Of a stretch of 64,000 bases of DNA, positions 24,969-34,329 are shown piece after piece; position 1 is the first letter of the stretch; every line of letters begins with the position of its first letter. The notes beneath the pieces were generated by a model. It did not search any database and was not told the DNA's origin. It saw only the letters and a program-made list of their open reading frames with translations. This DNA comes from SZUA-547 sp963669315 (GTDB taxonomy: Bacteria; Pseudomonadota; Alphaproteobacteria; Rhodobacterales; Rhodobacteraceae). The DNA is taken from assembly GCA_963669315.1 (NCBI GenBank), contig OY770021.1:2418001-2482000 (forward strand). The letters are read 5' to 3'. A program made the position numbers and the translations under genes.

Positions 24969-25741
24969 ACGCGGCCGCCAGACATCGCCCGGTGATCGGA
25001 ATCACCGGATCCGCCGTGACGCTGGATCGCGGCTATCCTGTGCAGGCGGCGGGCGAGGCGAATATCTCAGCCATCGCCGGGCCGGCCGGGTGCTTGCCGC
25101 TGATCGTTCCAGGCCGCCCCGACGCGCTGGAGATCAGCGAGTTGCTGGAGGTCTGTGACGGATTCCTGCTGACCGGGGGGCGGGCCAATGTGCATCCCAC
25201 CCACTATGGGCATCAGGAAACCGACGCGCATGGCACTTTTGATCATGGCCGCGACGACGTTGTGCTGCCGCTGATCCGCGCGGCGGTGGAGGCGGGACTG
25301 CCAGTGTTCGGCGTCTGCCGCGGCATTCAGGAGATGAATGTGGCGTTCGGGGGAGAACTGCACCCCGAAATTCGCGATCTGCCGGGCCGGATGAACCACC
25401 GGATGCCCCCGGATGAGACCGATATGGACATCATCTTTCGCAAGCGCCACGCCGTGAAGCTGACGGATGGAGGCCAACTTCAGGCGATGCTGCACGCGGA
25501 TGAGATCATGACCAACTCACTGCACGGGCAGGGGCTGACCGAACTGGGGACGCGCATCGCGCTGGAGGGCGTGGCCGGGGATGGCACGATCGAGGCGGTG
25601 CATGTGAAAGACGCGCCCTCCTTCGCCATCGGTGTGCAGTGGCACGCGGAATACCGCGCGGCCGAGGACGAGGTATCCGCCGCGCTCTTTGGCGCATTCG
25701 GCGATGCGGCGAGAGAGGCCGCGGAGCGGAAGCAGGCGTAG
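24965..25741 (+). CDS. class I glutamine amidotransferase, PuuD-like (peptidase C26)
   Basis: A 258-residue member of the gamma-glutamyl-GABA hydrolase family, which cleaves gamma-glutamyl amides during polyamine breakdown. Nucleophile Cys lies in VFGVCRGIQEMN near residue 117, and the His-Glu pair in VQWHAEYRA near 223. The N-terminus VIGITGSA and LLTGGRANVHP are also typical. ATG 24965 overlaps the previous stop. No other puu genes are adjacent, so the natural substrate is uncertain. It ends ten bases from the convergent purD stop. Confidence 0.88.
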   Translation: MNAAARHRPVIGITGSAVTLDRGYPVQAAGEANISAIAGPAGCLPLIVPGRPDALEISELLEVCDGFLLTGGRANVHPTHYGHQETDAHGTFDHGRDDVVLPLIRAAVEAGLPVFGVCRGIQEMNVAFGGELHPEIRDLPGRMNHRMPPDETDMDIIFRKRHAVKLTDGGQLQAMLHADEIMTNSLHGQGLTELGTRIALEGVAGDGTIEAVHVKDAPSFAIGVQWHAEYRAAEDEVSAALFGAFGDAAREAAERKQA

Positions 25742-25751
25742 CCGAAGGTCC

Positions 25752-27020
25752 CTATTTCAGCCCGCGCCAGCCGATATCGGTGCGGTGAAAGCCGCCGGGC
25801 CAGTCGATTTTCTCAATGGCCGCATAGGCCCGGTCGCGGGCTTTTTGCAGGGTCGCGCCACGGGCGGTGACGTTCAGCACCCGACCGCCATTCGACTTCA
25901 CATGCCCCATCAGGGCCGGCTTCGTGCCCGCATGGAACACCATGACGTCTGGGTCGTCGTGCAGTCCGTCGAGCCCGCTGATCTCCTCGCCCTTTTCGTA
26001 CGATCCCGGATAACCTTTGGCGGCCAGCACCACGGTCATGGCGTGATCCTTCGACCACTGGATTTTCTTGCCCAGAAGGTCGCCTGTCGCCGCGGCGTAG
26101 AGCGCTTCTAGGAAACCGCGCCCGGCCCGCATCATCAGGGCCTGGCATTCCGGGTCGCCGAAGCGGACGTTGAACTCGATCAACTTCGGGCCTTTCTTGG
26201 AGATCATCAGCCCGGCGTAGAGCACGCCCTTGAACGGGGTGCCGCGCTTTTTCATCTCTTTGACGACCGGGTTGATGATCTCTCGCATCACGCGGTTGAT
26301 CGTGCCCGCGGTCATCACCGGGGCGGGCGTATATGCCCCCATGCCGCCAGTATTGGGGCCGGTGTCGCCGTCGCCAACGCGCTTGTGATCCTGCGCGGTA
26401 GCGAGCGGCAATGTGTGATCGCCATCGCAAAGGACGAAAAAGCTCCCCTCCTCGCCCACAAGGCATTCCTCAATGACAACCTCGGCGCCCGCCTTGCCGA
26501 ACTTGCCGCCCAGCATGTCGTCGACGGCGGCCTCGGCCTCTTCGACCGACTCCGCCACGACGACGCCCTTGCCGGCGGCCAGGCCATCGGCCTTCACGAC
26601 GATCGGCGCGCCGTTGGCGCGGATATAGTTTTTCGCCTGCTCGGCGTTCTTGAACGACATCCAATCGGCGCTCGGCGCGCCGACCTTGTCGCAGATCTCA
26701 TTGGTGAAGGCCTTCGACGACTCCAGTTTTGAGGCTTCGATCGACGGGCCGAAGGCGGGGATCTTTCTGGCGCGCAGAATGCTGGCGACGCCTGCGGCCA
26801 ACGGCGCCTCGGGGCCGATGACGACGAAGTCGATCGACTTTTCCTGACAGAACTCGACGACGGCGTCACCGCTTTCGATCTCCAGATCGACGCAGGTTGC
26901 AAGATCGGCGATTCCGGCGTTGCCCGGCGCGCACCAAAGCTCTTCGCATTGGTCCGACTTCGAAATGGCCCAGGCGAGCGCATGTTCGCGACCGCCGCCG
27001 CCGAGGATCAGGATTTTCAT
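25752..27020 (-). CDS. purD: phosphoribosylamine--glycine ligase
   Basis: A 422-residue ATP-grasp enzyme for the second step of purine synthesis, joining glycine to phosphoribosylamine. Marks are the N-terminal LILGGGGREHALAW, the ATP-grasp stretch VVKADGLAAGKGVVVAE, and MGAYTPAPVMT with GVLYAGLMI and EFNVRFGDPECQ. Length is standard. It is divergent from xseA across 120 bases. It also uses ammonium-derived and C1-linked metabolites supplied by pathways elsewhere in the window, although no joint regulation is visible. Confidence 0.97.
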   Translation of the reverse strand: MKILILGGGGREHALAWAISKSDQCEELWCAPGNAGIADLATCVDLEIESGDAVVEFCQEKSIDFVVIGPEAPLAAGVASILRARKIPAFGPSIEASKLESSKAFTNEICDKVGAPSADWMSFKNAEQAKNYIRANGAPIVVKADGLAAGKGVVVAESVEEAEAAVDDMLGGKFGKAGAEVVIEECLVGEEGSFFVLCDGDHTLPLATAQDHKRVGDGDTGPNTGGMGAYTPAPVMTAGTINRVMREIINPVVKEMKKRGTPFKGVLYAGLMISKKGPKLIEFNVRFGDPECQALMMRAGRGFLEALYAAATGDLLGKKIQWSKDHAMTVVLAAKGYPGSYEKGEEISGLDGLHDDPDVMVFHAGTKPALMGHVKSNGGRVLNVTARGATLQKARDRAYAAIEKIDWPGGFHRTDIGWRGLK

Positions 27021-27140
27021 GATAGGTCTCTCTCCGCCGTCCCGCCGCCGATTACATCATATCGGACCGAGCATATCGACTTGTGATTTCCTATCGTTCT
27101 AAGGTCGCGTTCGGATCGCCGCAAGCAGACAAGTCAGCCC

Positions 27141-28580
27141 ATGTCCGACCTGATCGATGATGCGCCTGAGGGCGTCAATGCGCCGGAATACACCGTCTCT
27201 GAGTTGTCCGGGGCGGTCAAACGCGTGATCGAGGACGGATTCGGGCATGTCCGCGTCAGGGCGGAGGTGGGGCGCGTATCCCGCCCACGCTCAGGCCATG
27301 TGTATCTGGATCTCAAGGATGACAAGGCGGTTCTGAACGCGATCATCTGGAAGGGAGTCGCTTCCCGTCTGCGGGTGCCGCCTGAGGAGGGAATGGAGGT
27401 CGTGGCCACCGGCCGCATGACCACCTATGCTGGACAGTCTCGCTATCAGCTGATCATTGAACGGATTGCGCCAGCTGGCGTTGGCGCGCTGATGGCGCAG
27501 TTGGAAAAGCTGAAAGCGAAGCTGAACGCCGAGGGGCTGTTCGCGCCCGAGCGCAAGCAGGCGCCGCCGTTTTTGCCGGAGGTGATCGGCGTCGTGACCT
27601 CGCCCTCGGGCGCGGTGATCCGCGACATCCTGCATCGGCTGGGCGACCGGTTTCCGCGGCAGGTGCTGCTTTGGCCGGTCGCGGTGCAGGGAGAAAAATG
27701 CGCCACTGAGGTCTCCTCTGCGATACGAGGCTTCAACGCGCTTCCCGCGGACGGTCCGGTTCCGCGTCCCGACGTGCTGATCGTGGCGCGTGGCGGCGGC
27801 TCGGTAGAGGATCTCTGGGGTTTCAATGAGGAGCCGGTCGTGCGCGCGGCGGCGGAAAGCGCAATCCCGCTGATCTCGGCCGTGGGGCACGAAACCGACA
27901 CCACGTTGATCGACCATGCTGCCGACCGTCGCGCGCCCACGCCCACGGCGGCGGCCGAGATGGCTGTGCCGGTGCGCTCGGAACTGCTGGCGACGCTGGC
28001 GATGCTGGATGAGCGGCGCGCAGGGGCGATGGCGCGCGGCCTGTCGGATCGGCGGCAGCGGCTGCGAGATCTGGCGCGGGCGTTGCCGCGGCCCGAACAA
28101 ATCCTGGCCGAGCGTCGTCAACGGTTGGATGCGGCGGGGGAGCGGCTGCCGTTGGCGCTGCGATCGCTGACAACCCAGCGCCGGGTCGGGCTGGAGCGCG
28201 TGGGCGGGCGATTGTCGCCGGGTCTCTTGCGTCGCAGGACAGAAGTGATGGCCGCGCGGCTTCATGGCCTCGCGACCCGGCTGGATCCCGACAGGTTGAT
28301 CGATCTGCCCAAACGCCGCGATCGGTTAGAGGGGCTGGCCCGCGTGCTGGAGAGCCTGAGCTACAAGGGCGCGTTGCAACGCGGCTTCGCCGTGGTGCGT
28401 GGTGAGGACGCGGTTGTCTCCCGCGCGGCGAAGATCTCGGCGGGCGAAATGCTCGAGATCGAGTTTTCCGATGGAAAGGTGACGGCGCGCGCGGGCGGCG
28501 ACGCGCCGGACTTGCCGCGGCCGAAGCGCAAGGCACCGCCGAAACCCAAGGATGATGGCGGGCAGGGGTCGCTGTTCTAA
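27141..28580 (+). CDS. xseA: exodeoxyribonuclease VII large subunit
   Basis: A 479-residue subunit of exonuclease VII, which degrades single-stranded DNA from both ends in repair. An OB fold (about 20-115, RVRAEVGRVSRPRSGHVYLDLKDD) is followed by the catalytic region (PEVIGVVTSPSGAVIRDI, VARGGGSVEDLWGFNEE, SAVGHETDTTLIDHAADRRAP split by short gaps). A long Arg-rich coiled coil near 290-400 follows, and the tail ends GGQGSLF. XseB is not adjacent, which is common in this group. Confidence 0.96.
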   Translation: MSDLIDDAPEGVNAPEYTVSELSGAVKRVIEDGFGHVRVRAEVGRVSRPRSGHVYLDLKDDKAVLNAIIWKGVASRLRVPPEEGMEVVATGRMTTYAGQSRYQLIIERIAPAGVGALMAQLEKLKAKLNAEGLFAPERKQAPPFLPEVIGVVTSPSGAVIRDILHRLGDRFPRQVLLWPVAVQGEKCATEVSSAIRGFNALPADGPVPRPDVLIVARGGGSVEDLWGFNEEPVVRAAAESAIPLISAVGHETDTTLIDHAADRRAPTPTAAAEMAVPVRSELLATLAMLDERRAGAMARGLSDRRQRLRDLARALPRPEQILAERRQRLDAAGERLPLALRSLTTQRRVGLERVGGRLSPGLLRRRTEVMAARLHGLATRLDPDRLIDLPKRRDRLEGLARVLESLSYKGALQRGFAVVRGEDAVVSRAAKISAGEMLEIEFSDGKVTARAGGDAPDLPRPKRKAPPKPKDDGGQGSLF

Positions 28581-28630
28581 CCAACCATTGCTATGGCGCT
28601 TGGGAAGACGCGAAGACACGGAGAACACGG

Positions 28631-29629
28631 ATGCAGGTGCGCGCGCTCGGGCGAAACGGACGGTCTGTTTCAGCCATCGGCATCGGCGGAATGTCGTTTT
28701 GCGACGTCTACGGCGCGACCAACCAGGACGAGTCTCACGCGCTGCTCCACGCCGCGCTTGAGTTGGGCGTTGATCATATCGACACCTCGAATGTTTATGG
28801 CCGCGGGCGCTCGGAAAACGTCATTGGCGCGTTTTTGCGGGGTTTCAACGGCCCCAATCCGTTCGCGATCGCGACCAAAGCCGGGATCGTGCGAGGCGCC
28901 GGCCCCGATGAGAAGCGCTTCGAGAACAGCCGCGCCCATCTTGAGGCGGAGCTGGACGCCAGCCTTCTTCGTCTGGGCGTCGAGCGCGTCGACCTTTTCT
29001 ATGTTCACCGGCGCGATCAGACGATCCCGATTGAGGACGTGACGGAGACCCTCGCCGGGTTCGTTCGGGCGGGCAAGATCGCAGCGTTCGGGTACTCCGA
29101 GATCGCGCCGTCGTCGCTGCGGCGCGCCTGCGTCGTCCATCCGGTCGCGGCGGTCCAATCGGAATACTCGCTCGCCACCCGGACGCCCGAGGTCGGGCTG
29201 GTGCAGGGCTGCGAGGATCTGGGCGCGGCGCTGGTGGCGTTCTCACCCGTCGGCCGTGGCCTTTTGACGGACCTCCCGCCGACGCTGGAGCGCGCCGCAG
29301 GCTCGTCCCTGTTGCGCACCATGCCCCGTTTCAATGAGGACAATCTGGCTGCCAATCTGCGCCAGACGGACGCGTTTCGCGCTGTGGCCGTCGAATTGGG
29401 CGTCAGCGCCGCCAGCCTGGCGATCGCCTGGCTGCTTCGGCAGGGCCCGCACGTGATTCCAATTCCGGGCACTCGATCCGTGCAGCATTTGCGAGAACTC
29501 GCCGCCGGCGCCAACCTCACTCTTTCGAAAACGGACCTGGCGCTGGTCGAAACGGTTCTGCCGAGCGGCTGGGCGCATGGCGACCGCTATTCGGAAGCTC
29601 AGTGGGAGGGGCCGGAGCGCTACGCCTGA
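28631..29629 (+). CDS. aldo/keto reductase
   Basis: A 332-residue NADPH-dependent oxidoreductase with a TIM-barrel fold. The tetrad is visible: Asp in HIDTSNVYG (near 57), Tyr a few residues later, Lys in IATKAGIV and His in LFYVHRRD. IPIPGTRSVQHL near residue 280 is the cofactor-binding loop. GGAG nine bases before ATG 28631 sets the start. It resembles the group acting on small aldehydes and pyridoxal-type substrates; the real substrate is unknown. It is a single-gene unit. Confidence 0.92.
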   Translation: MQVRALGRNGRSVSAIGIGGMSFCDVYGATNQDESHALLHAALELGVDHIDTSNVYGRGRSENVIGAFLRGFNGPNPFAIATKAGIVRGAGPDEKRFENSRAHLEAELDASLLRLGVERVDLFYVHRRDQTIPIEDVTETLAGFVRAGKIAAFGYSEIAPSSLRRACVVHPVAAVQSEYSLATRTPEVGLVQGCEDLGAALVAFSPVGRGLLTDLPPTLERAAGSSLLRTMPRFNEDNLAANLRQTDAFRAVAVELGVSAASLAIAWLLRQGPHVIPIPGTRSVQHLRELAAGANLTLSKTDLALVETVLPSGWAHGDRYSEAQWEGPERYA

Positions 29630-29729
29630 GAGGTCAGGCGCGGCGCATTCCGACTCGCCGTGACCGACGTCAGCCCCATCTTCTTCTCCAAAGCGCCTGA
29701 AAAAGCGCGTCTGCAAGGAGGAGATCATC

Positions 29730-30167
29730 ATGTCGAAATCTCTGTTCAGCCTGCCCGCCCTCGCGTTCGCCGCGACGCTGGCCGCTCCGGCGATGGCGGG
29801 CGACACGCCCGCGCCCGAAGGCGCCGCGGTCTATTTCATCTCGCTTGAGAATGGAGCGACGGTTTCATCTCCCGTCGCCGTGCGCTTCGGGCTGAGCGGC
29901 ATGGGCGTCGCTCCGGCCGGGACCGAGAAAGAGAACACCGGCCATCACCATTTGCTGGTCGACCGGGCCGCCTTTGATCCCGCGACGGAAAGCGCTGACG
30001 GCATCCTGTCGGATGACAACAATCGGCATTTCGGCGGCGGTCAGACCGAAGTGACGCTGGAACTGGCGCCGGGCGCCCATTCACTGCAATTGCTGCTGGG
30101 CGATCAGAACCACATTCCGCACAATCCGCCGGTGGTCTCCGACCGCATTGAGATCATGGTGAAATAG
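29730..30167 (+). CDS. exported DUF4399 protein
   Basis: A 145-residue secreted protein. A signal peptide (MSKSLFSLPALAFAATLAA) ends with cleavage after AMA near residue 23. The mature part matches DUF4399, recognisable by VYFISLENGATVSSPVAVRFGL, the His-rich NTGHHHLLVD and the end GDQNHIPHNPPVVSDRI. The clustered histidines suggest metal binding, which is inference. AAGGAGGAG seven bases before ATG 29730 is one of the strongest ribosome binding sites here, so expression may be high. Confidence 0.9.
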   Translation: MSKSLFSLPALAFAATLAAPAMAGDTPAPEGAAVYFISLENGATVSSPVAVRFGLSGMGVAPAGTEKENTGHHHLLVDRAAFDPATESADGILSDDNNRHFGGGQTEVTLELAPGAHSLQLLLGDQNHIPHNPPVVSDRIEIMVK

Positions 30168-30182
30168 CACGCGTCGGCGGGG

Positions 30183-30584
30183 CTAGAGGTCGATCTGTTC
30201 GCTGTCGCAGGCGAGCGGCGTCTTGTCCCGCCGTGTGACGCGGAGCTTTGGTTCTTCATCGTCGATCGGCTGAACGTATCGACCGTTCGGGCCGTCGAAA
30301 AACGCCCAGCACTGCACCTCTCCGTCGTAGAGAAAGCAGAGGTCGTCTTCATACGCCCGCCATCCACCTTCGGTGCAGATTCCGCTTGGGTCGCGCCAGG
30401 TTACGCGGCCGCCATCCAAATACCGTTCCGCGCCGAACTCGTCGCCATCCTCGGTCTCATAATAGATCGTGTGGCCGGCGGCGAAGTCGGCAAATTCCTC
30501 GGCCGACAGCCGCTCATCGGCCGCAGCTATGGCGGGCGCGAAAAGCGCAAGCGATGCTCCGAGGATCAGCGCGTTTCTGATCAT
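30183..30584 (-). CDS. exported small unknown protein
   Basis: A 133-residue protein with a clear signal peptide (MIRNALILGASLALFAPAIA, cleaved after IAAA). ATG 30584 is chosen because the leader begins there; an upstream frame to 30638 overlaps the next gene. The mature domain carries GHTIYYETEDGDEFGAERYL, RVTWRDPSGICTEGGW, LCFLYDG and QCWAFF, with four cysteines that could pair. It resembles small exported Rhodobacterales proteins of unknown role. It converges on the DUF4399 gene. Confidence 0.75.
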   Translation of the reverse strand: MIRNALILGASLALFAPAIAAADERLSAEEFADFAAGHTIYYETEDGDEFGAERYLDGGRVTWRDPSGICTEGGWRAYEDDLCFLYDGEVQCWAFFDGPNGRYVQPIDDEEPKLRVTRRDKTPLACDSEQIDL

Positions 30585-30634
30585 GCACTGGATGATACTT
30601 GGCGGTTGCGGCGGGACAAGGGCGCTCAAGTGCT

Positions 30635-32842
30635 TCATACGCGAATTCTCGCGATCTCAGGCGCGTAGCAAAGCTCGCTTGAGCAGATCTGGTACGATAG
30701 CGAGAGCAGCGACGGCGCGTGATCGCTGGAAAGGGTCGCCACAATCTCCACCTCGCCCGAAAGCTCGTCGCCGTCCGGCCATTTGATGTCCGCCAAGGTC
30801 GCTCCCTCGGCTGTCATCCCGATCGGTGCGCGATCTTCGCCTGCCGCTCCGCCGGTGACATGCCAGCCCTCGGCGATCGAAAGGACCAATCGCACCGCGG
30901 CCCCGTCACGCCGGACGCGAAGGCGCGCGCGTCCGCCCGACAGTGCGCGGCGAAGATCCGACTCGCGGCCGCCTCGGATTGCGGCAGCTCTGAGCGCATC
31001 AAGCCGAGAGATCGGCTGATCGACGATTCTGCCGGAAAGCGCGGTCAGCAAACGATCGGCGCGGGTGCGCGCTTCGGGGGCGTCGGATCTGAGCGCCAGC
31101 AGAGCGAACAGCTCTAGCGCGGTCGACTCGCCGCTTGGCGTCGCGCCGTCGGAATCGTCATAGACGGGGCCCAGTGGGCCGTCCGCTTCCGCCTGCCGCA
31201 GCCGTCCATCCTGATCCGCGAAACGCGTGACCAGTTCATCGGCCAGCCGTTCGGCCCGTTCCAGCCAGCGCGCGTCGCCAGTCGCGTCCCAGAGCGCGAC
31301 GCATCCCAGCCCAAGCTGCGCGTAATCCGGGCTAAGTCCGGCACCTGACACGCGGCCCGCCAGGTGGAGCCGCGCAAGACCTTCGCCCTCTCGCCAGAGC
31401 GCTGCCCAGATCGCGTTGGCGGCGCGGGCGGCGGCGTCGATATATCTGGGTTCCTCAAGCGCGGCGCCGCCAATGGCCAGCGCGTGGATCATCATTCCGT
31501 TCCACTCGGCGATGATCTTGTCGTCGCGCAGGGGGCGCGGGCGGACTTCGCGGGCGATCCGCATCCGCTCCAACAACGGGTCCAGCGCGGCCCAGTCCTG
31601 CGGCTGGCCGGGATCGAGATGCGCGATCGGGCCCGCCTCGATCGTGGCGGCCTTGTAGAGCCCCAGCGCGCCTAACGCGGCCTCCGCATCCCCGCCCAGC
31701 GCGTCCTTCAAGGTTTCGGCGGGCCAGCAATAGAACCAGCCTTCCTCCATTTCGCCGTCCGGGCGGGCGCTGTCGGCGTCCTCCGCGGCGTAAAAGGCGC
31801 CATCCGGGGCGGTCATATCTCGCAGCACATATTCGAAGCAACGGCGCGCTGCGCGCTCAAAGGCGGGATCGCCAAGGGCTTCCCACCCCTCGATAAAGGC
31901 TCTGCCCAGCCGCGCCTGGTTGTAGAGCATCTTCTCAAAATGCGGGGTGCGCCAGTTCACATCGACCGAATAGCGGTGGAACCCGCCGCCGGCATGATCG
32001 TGAATGCCGCCAGCGGCGATCCCATGCAGGGTCCGCGCGGCCACGGTCAGCGGCTCCAGACCCCCGGTTCTGCGCCATTGGTCCAGCAGGTAGAGGATGA
32101 ACCCCTCCTGCGGAAACTGCGTGCCCTGGCTGAACCCGCCTTCGGTCTGGTTGTGCGCTTGCCGCAGCCAGCCAAGGGCCTGCGCGTGCGCCGCGGCGTC
32201 AATTGGCGCGGCGGCTTTTTGATCGGCCAGATGCTGGTTGATGGTGACTGAGAGACGTTCCGATAGCGTGATCAGATCAACCCGCTTTGTGCGCCAGGCG
32301 TCCGTGATCGCCGCCAGCGTTTGCAGGAACTGCGGCTTTGGAAAATAGGTGCCGGAATGGAACGGCCTCCCTTCGGCCGTCGCCCAGATCGAGTTCGGCC
32401 AGCCGCCATGCTTTGTCTGGATCTGGGTCACCAGCATAAAGATCTGGTCAAGATCGGGCCGCTCCTCCCGATCGATCTTGATGGGGACGAAATCCCGGTT
32501 GAGGACGGCGGCGACCTCCTCATCATCGAAGCTGCCCTCCTCCATCACATGGCACCAATGGCACGTCGCGTAACCGACGGAGATGAAAAGCGGCACGTCG
32601 CGAGACTTGGCCTCGGCCAGCGCCTCCTTTCCCCAGGGCCGCCAGTCGACCGGGTTATGGGCGTGCTGGCGCAGATAGGGCGAGGGCTGCAGCATCAGCC
32701 GGTTGAGGTATTTCGGCCGCCCGTCCGAGAGCAGATGCCGCGTGCGCGGAACATAGTCCGGCCCGGCCCCAGCGAGAGCAGCCTCCAGCGCTTGCCAAAG
32801 GGCAGCGTCTCGGTCTGGATGAAGGGGATCGGGTTGGGTCAT
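30635..32842 (-). CDS. thioredoxin-like DUF255 protein (YyaL/SSP411 family)
   Basis: A 735-residue cytoplasmic protein. The N-terminal third is a thioredoxin-like DUF255 domain with the redox motif CHWCHVM near residue 94 and DFVPIKIDREERPDLD; the remainder is an alpha/alpha toroid like those of N-acyl-glucosamine epimerases (HFEKMLYNQARL, GVFYAAEDADS-like stretch, EWNGMMIHALA). An N-terminal extension of about 45 residues precedes the family core (LMLQPSPYLRQHAHNPVDW). Function is unresolved in bacteria. It begins well away from the TPR gene. Confidence 0.88.
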   Translation of the reverse strand: MTQPDPLHPDRDAALWQALEAALAGAGPDYVPRTRHLLSDGRPKYLNRLMLQPSPYLRQHAHNPVDWRPWGKEALAEAKSRDVPLFISVGYATCHWCHVMEEGSFDDEEVAAVLNRDFVPIKIDREERPDLDQIFMLVTQIQTKHGGWPNSIWATAEGRPFHSGTYFPKPQFLQTLAAITDAWRTKRVDLITLSERLSVTINQHLADQKAAAPIDAAAHAQALGWLRQAHNQTEGGFSQGTQFPQEGFILYLLDQWRRTGGLEPLTVAARTLHGIAAGGIHDHAGGGFHRYSVDVNWRTPHFEKMLYNQARLGRAFIEGWEALGDPAFERAARRCFEYVLRDMTAPDGAFYAAEDADSARPDGEMEEGWFYCWPAETLKDALGGDAEAALGALGLYKAATIEAGPIAHLDPGQPQDWAALDPLLERMRIAREVRPRPLRDDKIIAEWNGMMIHALAIGGAALEEPRYIDAAARAANAIWAALWREGEGLARLHLAGRVSGAGLSPDYAQLGLGCVALWDATGDARWLERAERLADELVTRFADQDGRLRQAEADGPLGPVYDDSDGATPSGESTALELFALLALRSDAPEARTRADRLLTALSGRIVDQPISRLDALRAAAIRGGRESDLRRALSGGRARLRVRRDGAAVRLVLSIAEGWHVTGGAAGEDRAPIGMTAEGATLADIKWPDGDELSGEVEIVATLSSDHAPSLLSLSYQICSSELCYAPEIARIRV

Positions 32843-32911
32843 GGTTTCTCCGATTCAGGCGGAGAGCGTAGCATGTAAGGGGGAGAGCAGCGTGAGGAAG
32901 GGGTCAAGCTG

Positions 32912-33883
32912 TCACGGACACCCCGCTTCAACCCATTCGCGTAGCGCCTTATTCGATGCCGGGCCGAAATCGCCGTCGATTGGACCTTTATAGAAGCCAC
33001 TGCGGCTCGGAAAGCCCTGAAGCGATTCTTCGGTCATCGCCCCAAGCTGCAGCGCCTGCAACCAATCACTGATGGACGCGTCGATGGAGCCCAGTTGACA
33101 GTTCACATAGGCGCGAGGCCGATATGTGACGCGGAATAAGCTATTCAGTTTCAGGGCGTGGTCGAAATCCTTCAGTGCACGGGCGAGCTGCCCAGTTTGC
33201 GCAAAAGAAAGCCCGCGGTTGTGATAAGATTCTGCAACCTTAGGATTGATCTTTATTGCCGCATTGTAGTCTGCGATAGCTAGGGGAAATTGACCTCGGC
33301 GAAAATACGCCGTTCCGCGACTATTATAGGCACCAGCAAAGTTTGGATTTAGTTCTAAGGCTCGATCAAAGTCTTCTATTGCACGATCGTATAAGCCTAG
33401 ATCGGAGTAAACGCTACCACGACCGCGGTAGGCGTGTGGATACTTTGGGTCGAGGCTCAGTGAATTGTCATATTCCTGAATGGCGCGATCGCGTTGACCG
33501 AGTCGCCGAGAAACGTTGCCACCACCAGTATAAGCTTGGACGAAATTTGGATTCAGTCTCAGAGCCTCATTGAAGTCCGCCATGGCGGGATCAACTTGGC
33601 CAAGTTCTACCAGCGCGTTGCCGCGGCCGTTATAGGCCATCGCCAAGTTTGGTTTAATTCGTAGAGCGCGGTTGTAGTCTTCGATCGCGCGCTCATATTT
33701 TCCGAGATCGTAGAGAACATTTCCGCGGTTACCGTACGCGAGTGGGTCTTGGGGATCATTGCGCAACGCCTGATCGTAGTCTTCCAGCGCAAGGTCGAGA
33801 CAGCCGAATTCCTGATATGCCAATGCGCGATTGTAGAAGCTAACAGAGAGGTCCCTTCCCGAGTGCCGGCCGGACTCGATCAT
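32912..33883 (-). CDS. TPR-repeat protein, separated from its signal peptide by a stop
   Basis: A 323-residue open frame from ATG 33883 with about seven tetratricopeptide repeats (first near residue 14, AYGNRGNVLYDLGKYERAIE and similar), ending in a peptidoglycan-binding-like segment GFYKGPIDGDFGPASNKAL. The same frame continues upstream through a TGA (33890-33892) into a signal peptide with its own ribosome binding site, so the natural product was probably exported and began at 34012. As read now it lacks an export signal. GC is about 50%, well below its surroundings, which hints at acquisition. Confidence 0.7.
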   Translation of the reverse strand: MIESGRHSGRDLSVSFYNRALAYQEFGCLDLALEDYDQALRNDPQDPLAYGNRGNVLYDLGKYERAIEDYNRALRIKPNLAMAYNGRGNALVELGQVDPAMADFNEALRLNPNFVQAYTGGGNVSRRLGQRDRAIQEYDNSLSLDPKYPHAYRGRGSVYSDLGLYDRAIEDFDRALELNPNFAGAYNSRGTAYFRRGQFPLAIADYNAAIKINPKVAESYHNRGLSFAQTGQLARALKDFDHALKLNSLFRVTYRPRAYVNCQLGSIDASISDWLQALQLGAMTEESLQGFPSRSGFYKGPIDGDFGPASNKALREWVEAGCP

Positions 33884-34012
33884 CGCTGCTCAGCCGTTAA
33901 TGGTTCTCTGGCGATCAATTCCCTGATTGCAATCCTCCACATCTCCGGCGCGCGCCGAAGCCACGTTCAGCAGCTCAATGGCAATACAAACAGTGAAAAT
34001 CGATTGAAACAC
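33884..34012 (-). other. signal-peptide-encoding segment of the TPR gene upstream of an in-frame TGA
   Basis: From GTG 34012 the frame reads MFQSIFTVCIAIELLNVA, cleavage after ASARA, then GDVEDCNQGIDRQRTING, then TGA at 33890-33892, then Ala-Ala-Met in frame with the TPR protein. AGGAGG (34018-34023) lies five bases before the GTG. Related TPR proteins carry a cysteine at the interrupted position, so TGC to TGA is the simplest explanation. Confidence 0.65.
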
Positions 34013-34329
34013 AGCAACCTCCTTTCACCCGTATCGAATTCCGGACCCTGCGGATGGTTGGCTCTTCTAACGCAGAGTATAGCACGGGTTCGCGTCTCTC
34101 ACGGAAGTAGCGGTTCACCCTGCACTGGGTCGCTCTCATCAAAATTTATGTTGCACTGCAGCGACAACCTGACGCGATCCGCGCAATTTGGGTGGAATAT
34201 TAAGAATTTCAGGCATAGGTTCCGCCCGTCTGCGGATGGCGCGGGTCTCTCGCCGCGCCCGTCAGAGGGGTTGCAAAGCCTCTTTGGTCTTTATTTGGCG
34301 CAGGCGCAGCATTTGCAAAGGAGAACTGC
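34013..34329. other. non-coding stretch between the TPR and DJ-1 genes
   Basis: About 317 bases without a credible reading frame on either strand. On the minus strand, the ribosome binding site of the TPR gene lies at 34018-34023. On the plus strand, AAGGAG shortly before 34330 serves the DJ-1-like gene. I could not find a convincing promoter or a repeat. Confidence 0.6.

Noticed and set aside
33860..33892. Selenocysteine insertion element after the TGA of the TPR gene
   Set aside because: A short CGAGT/ACTCG hairpin lies about 11 bases after the TGA, but the loop does not look like known elements and no selenocysteine genes are visible. A nonsense mutation at a Cys codon is simpler.
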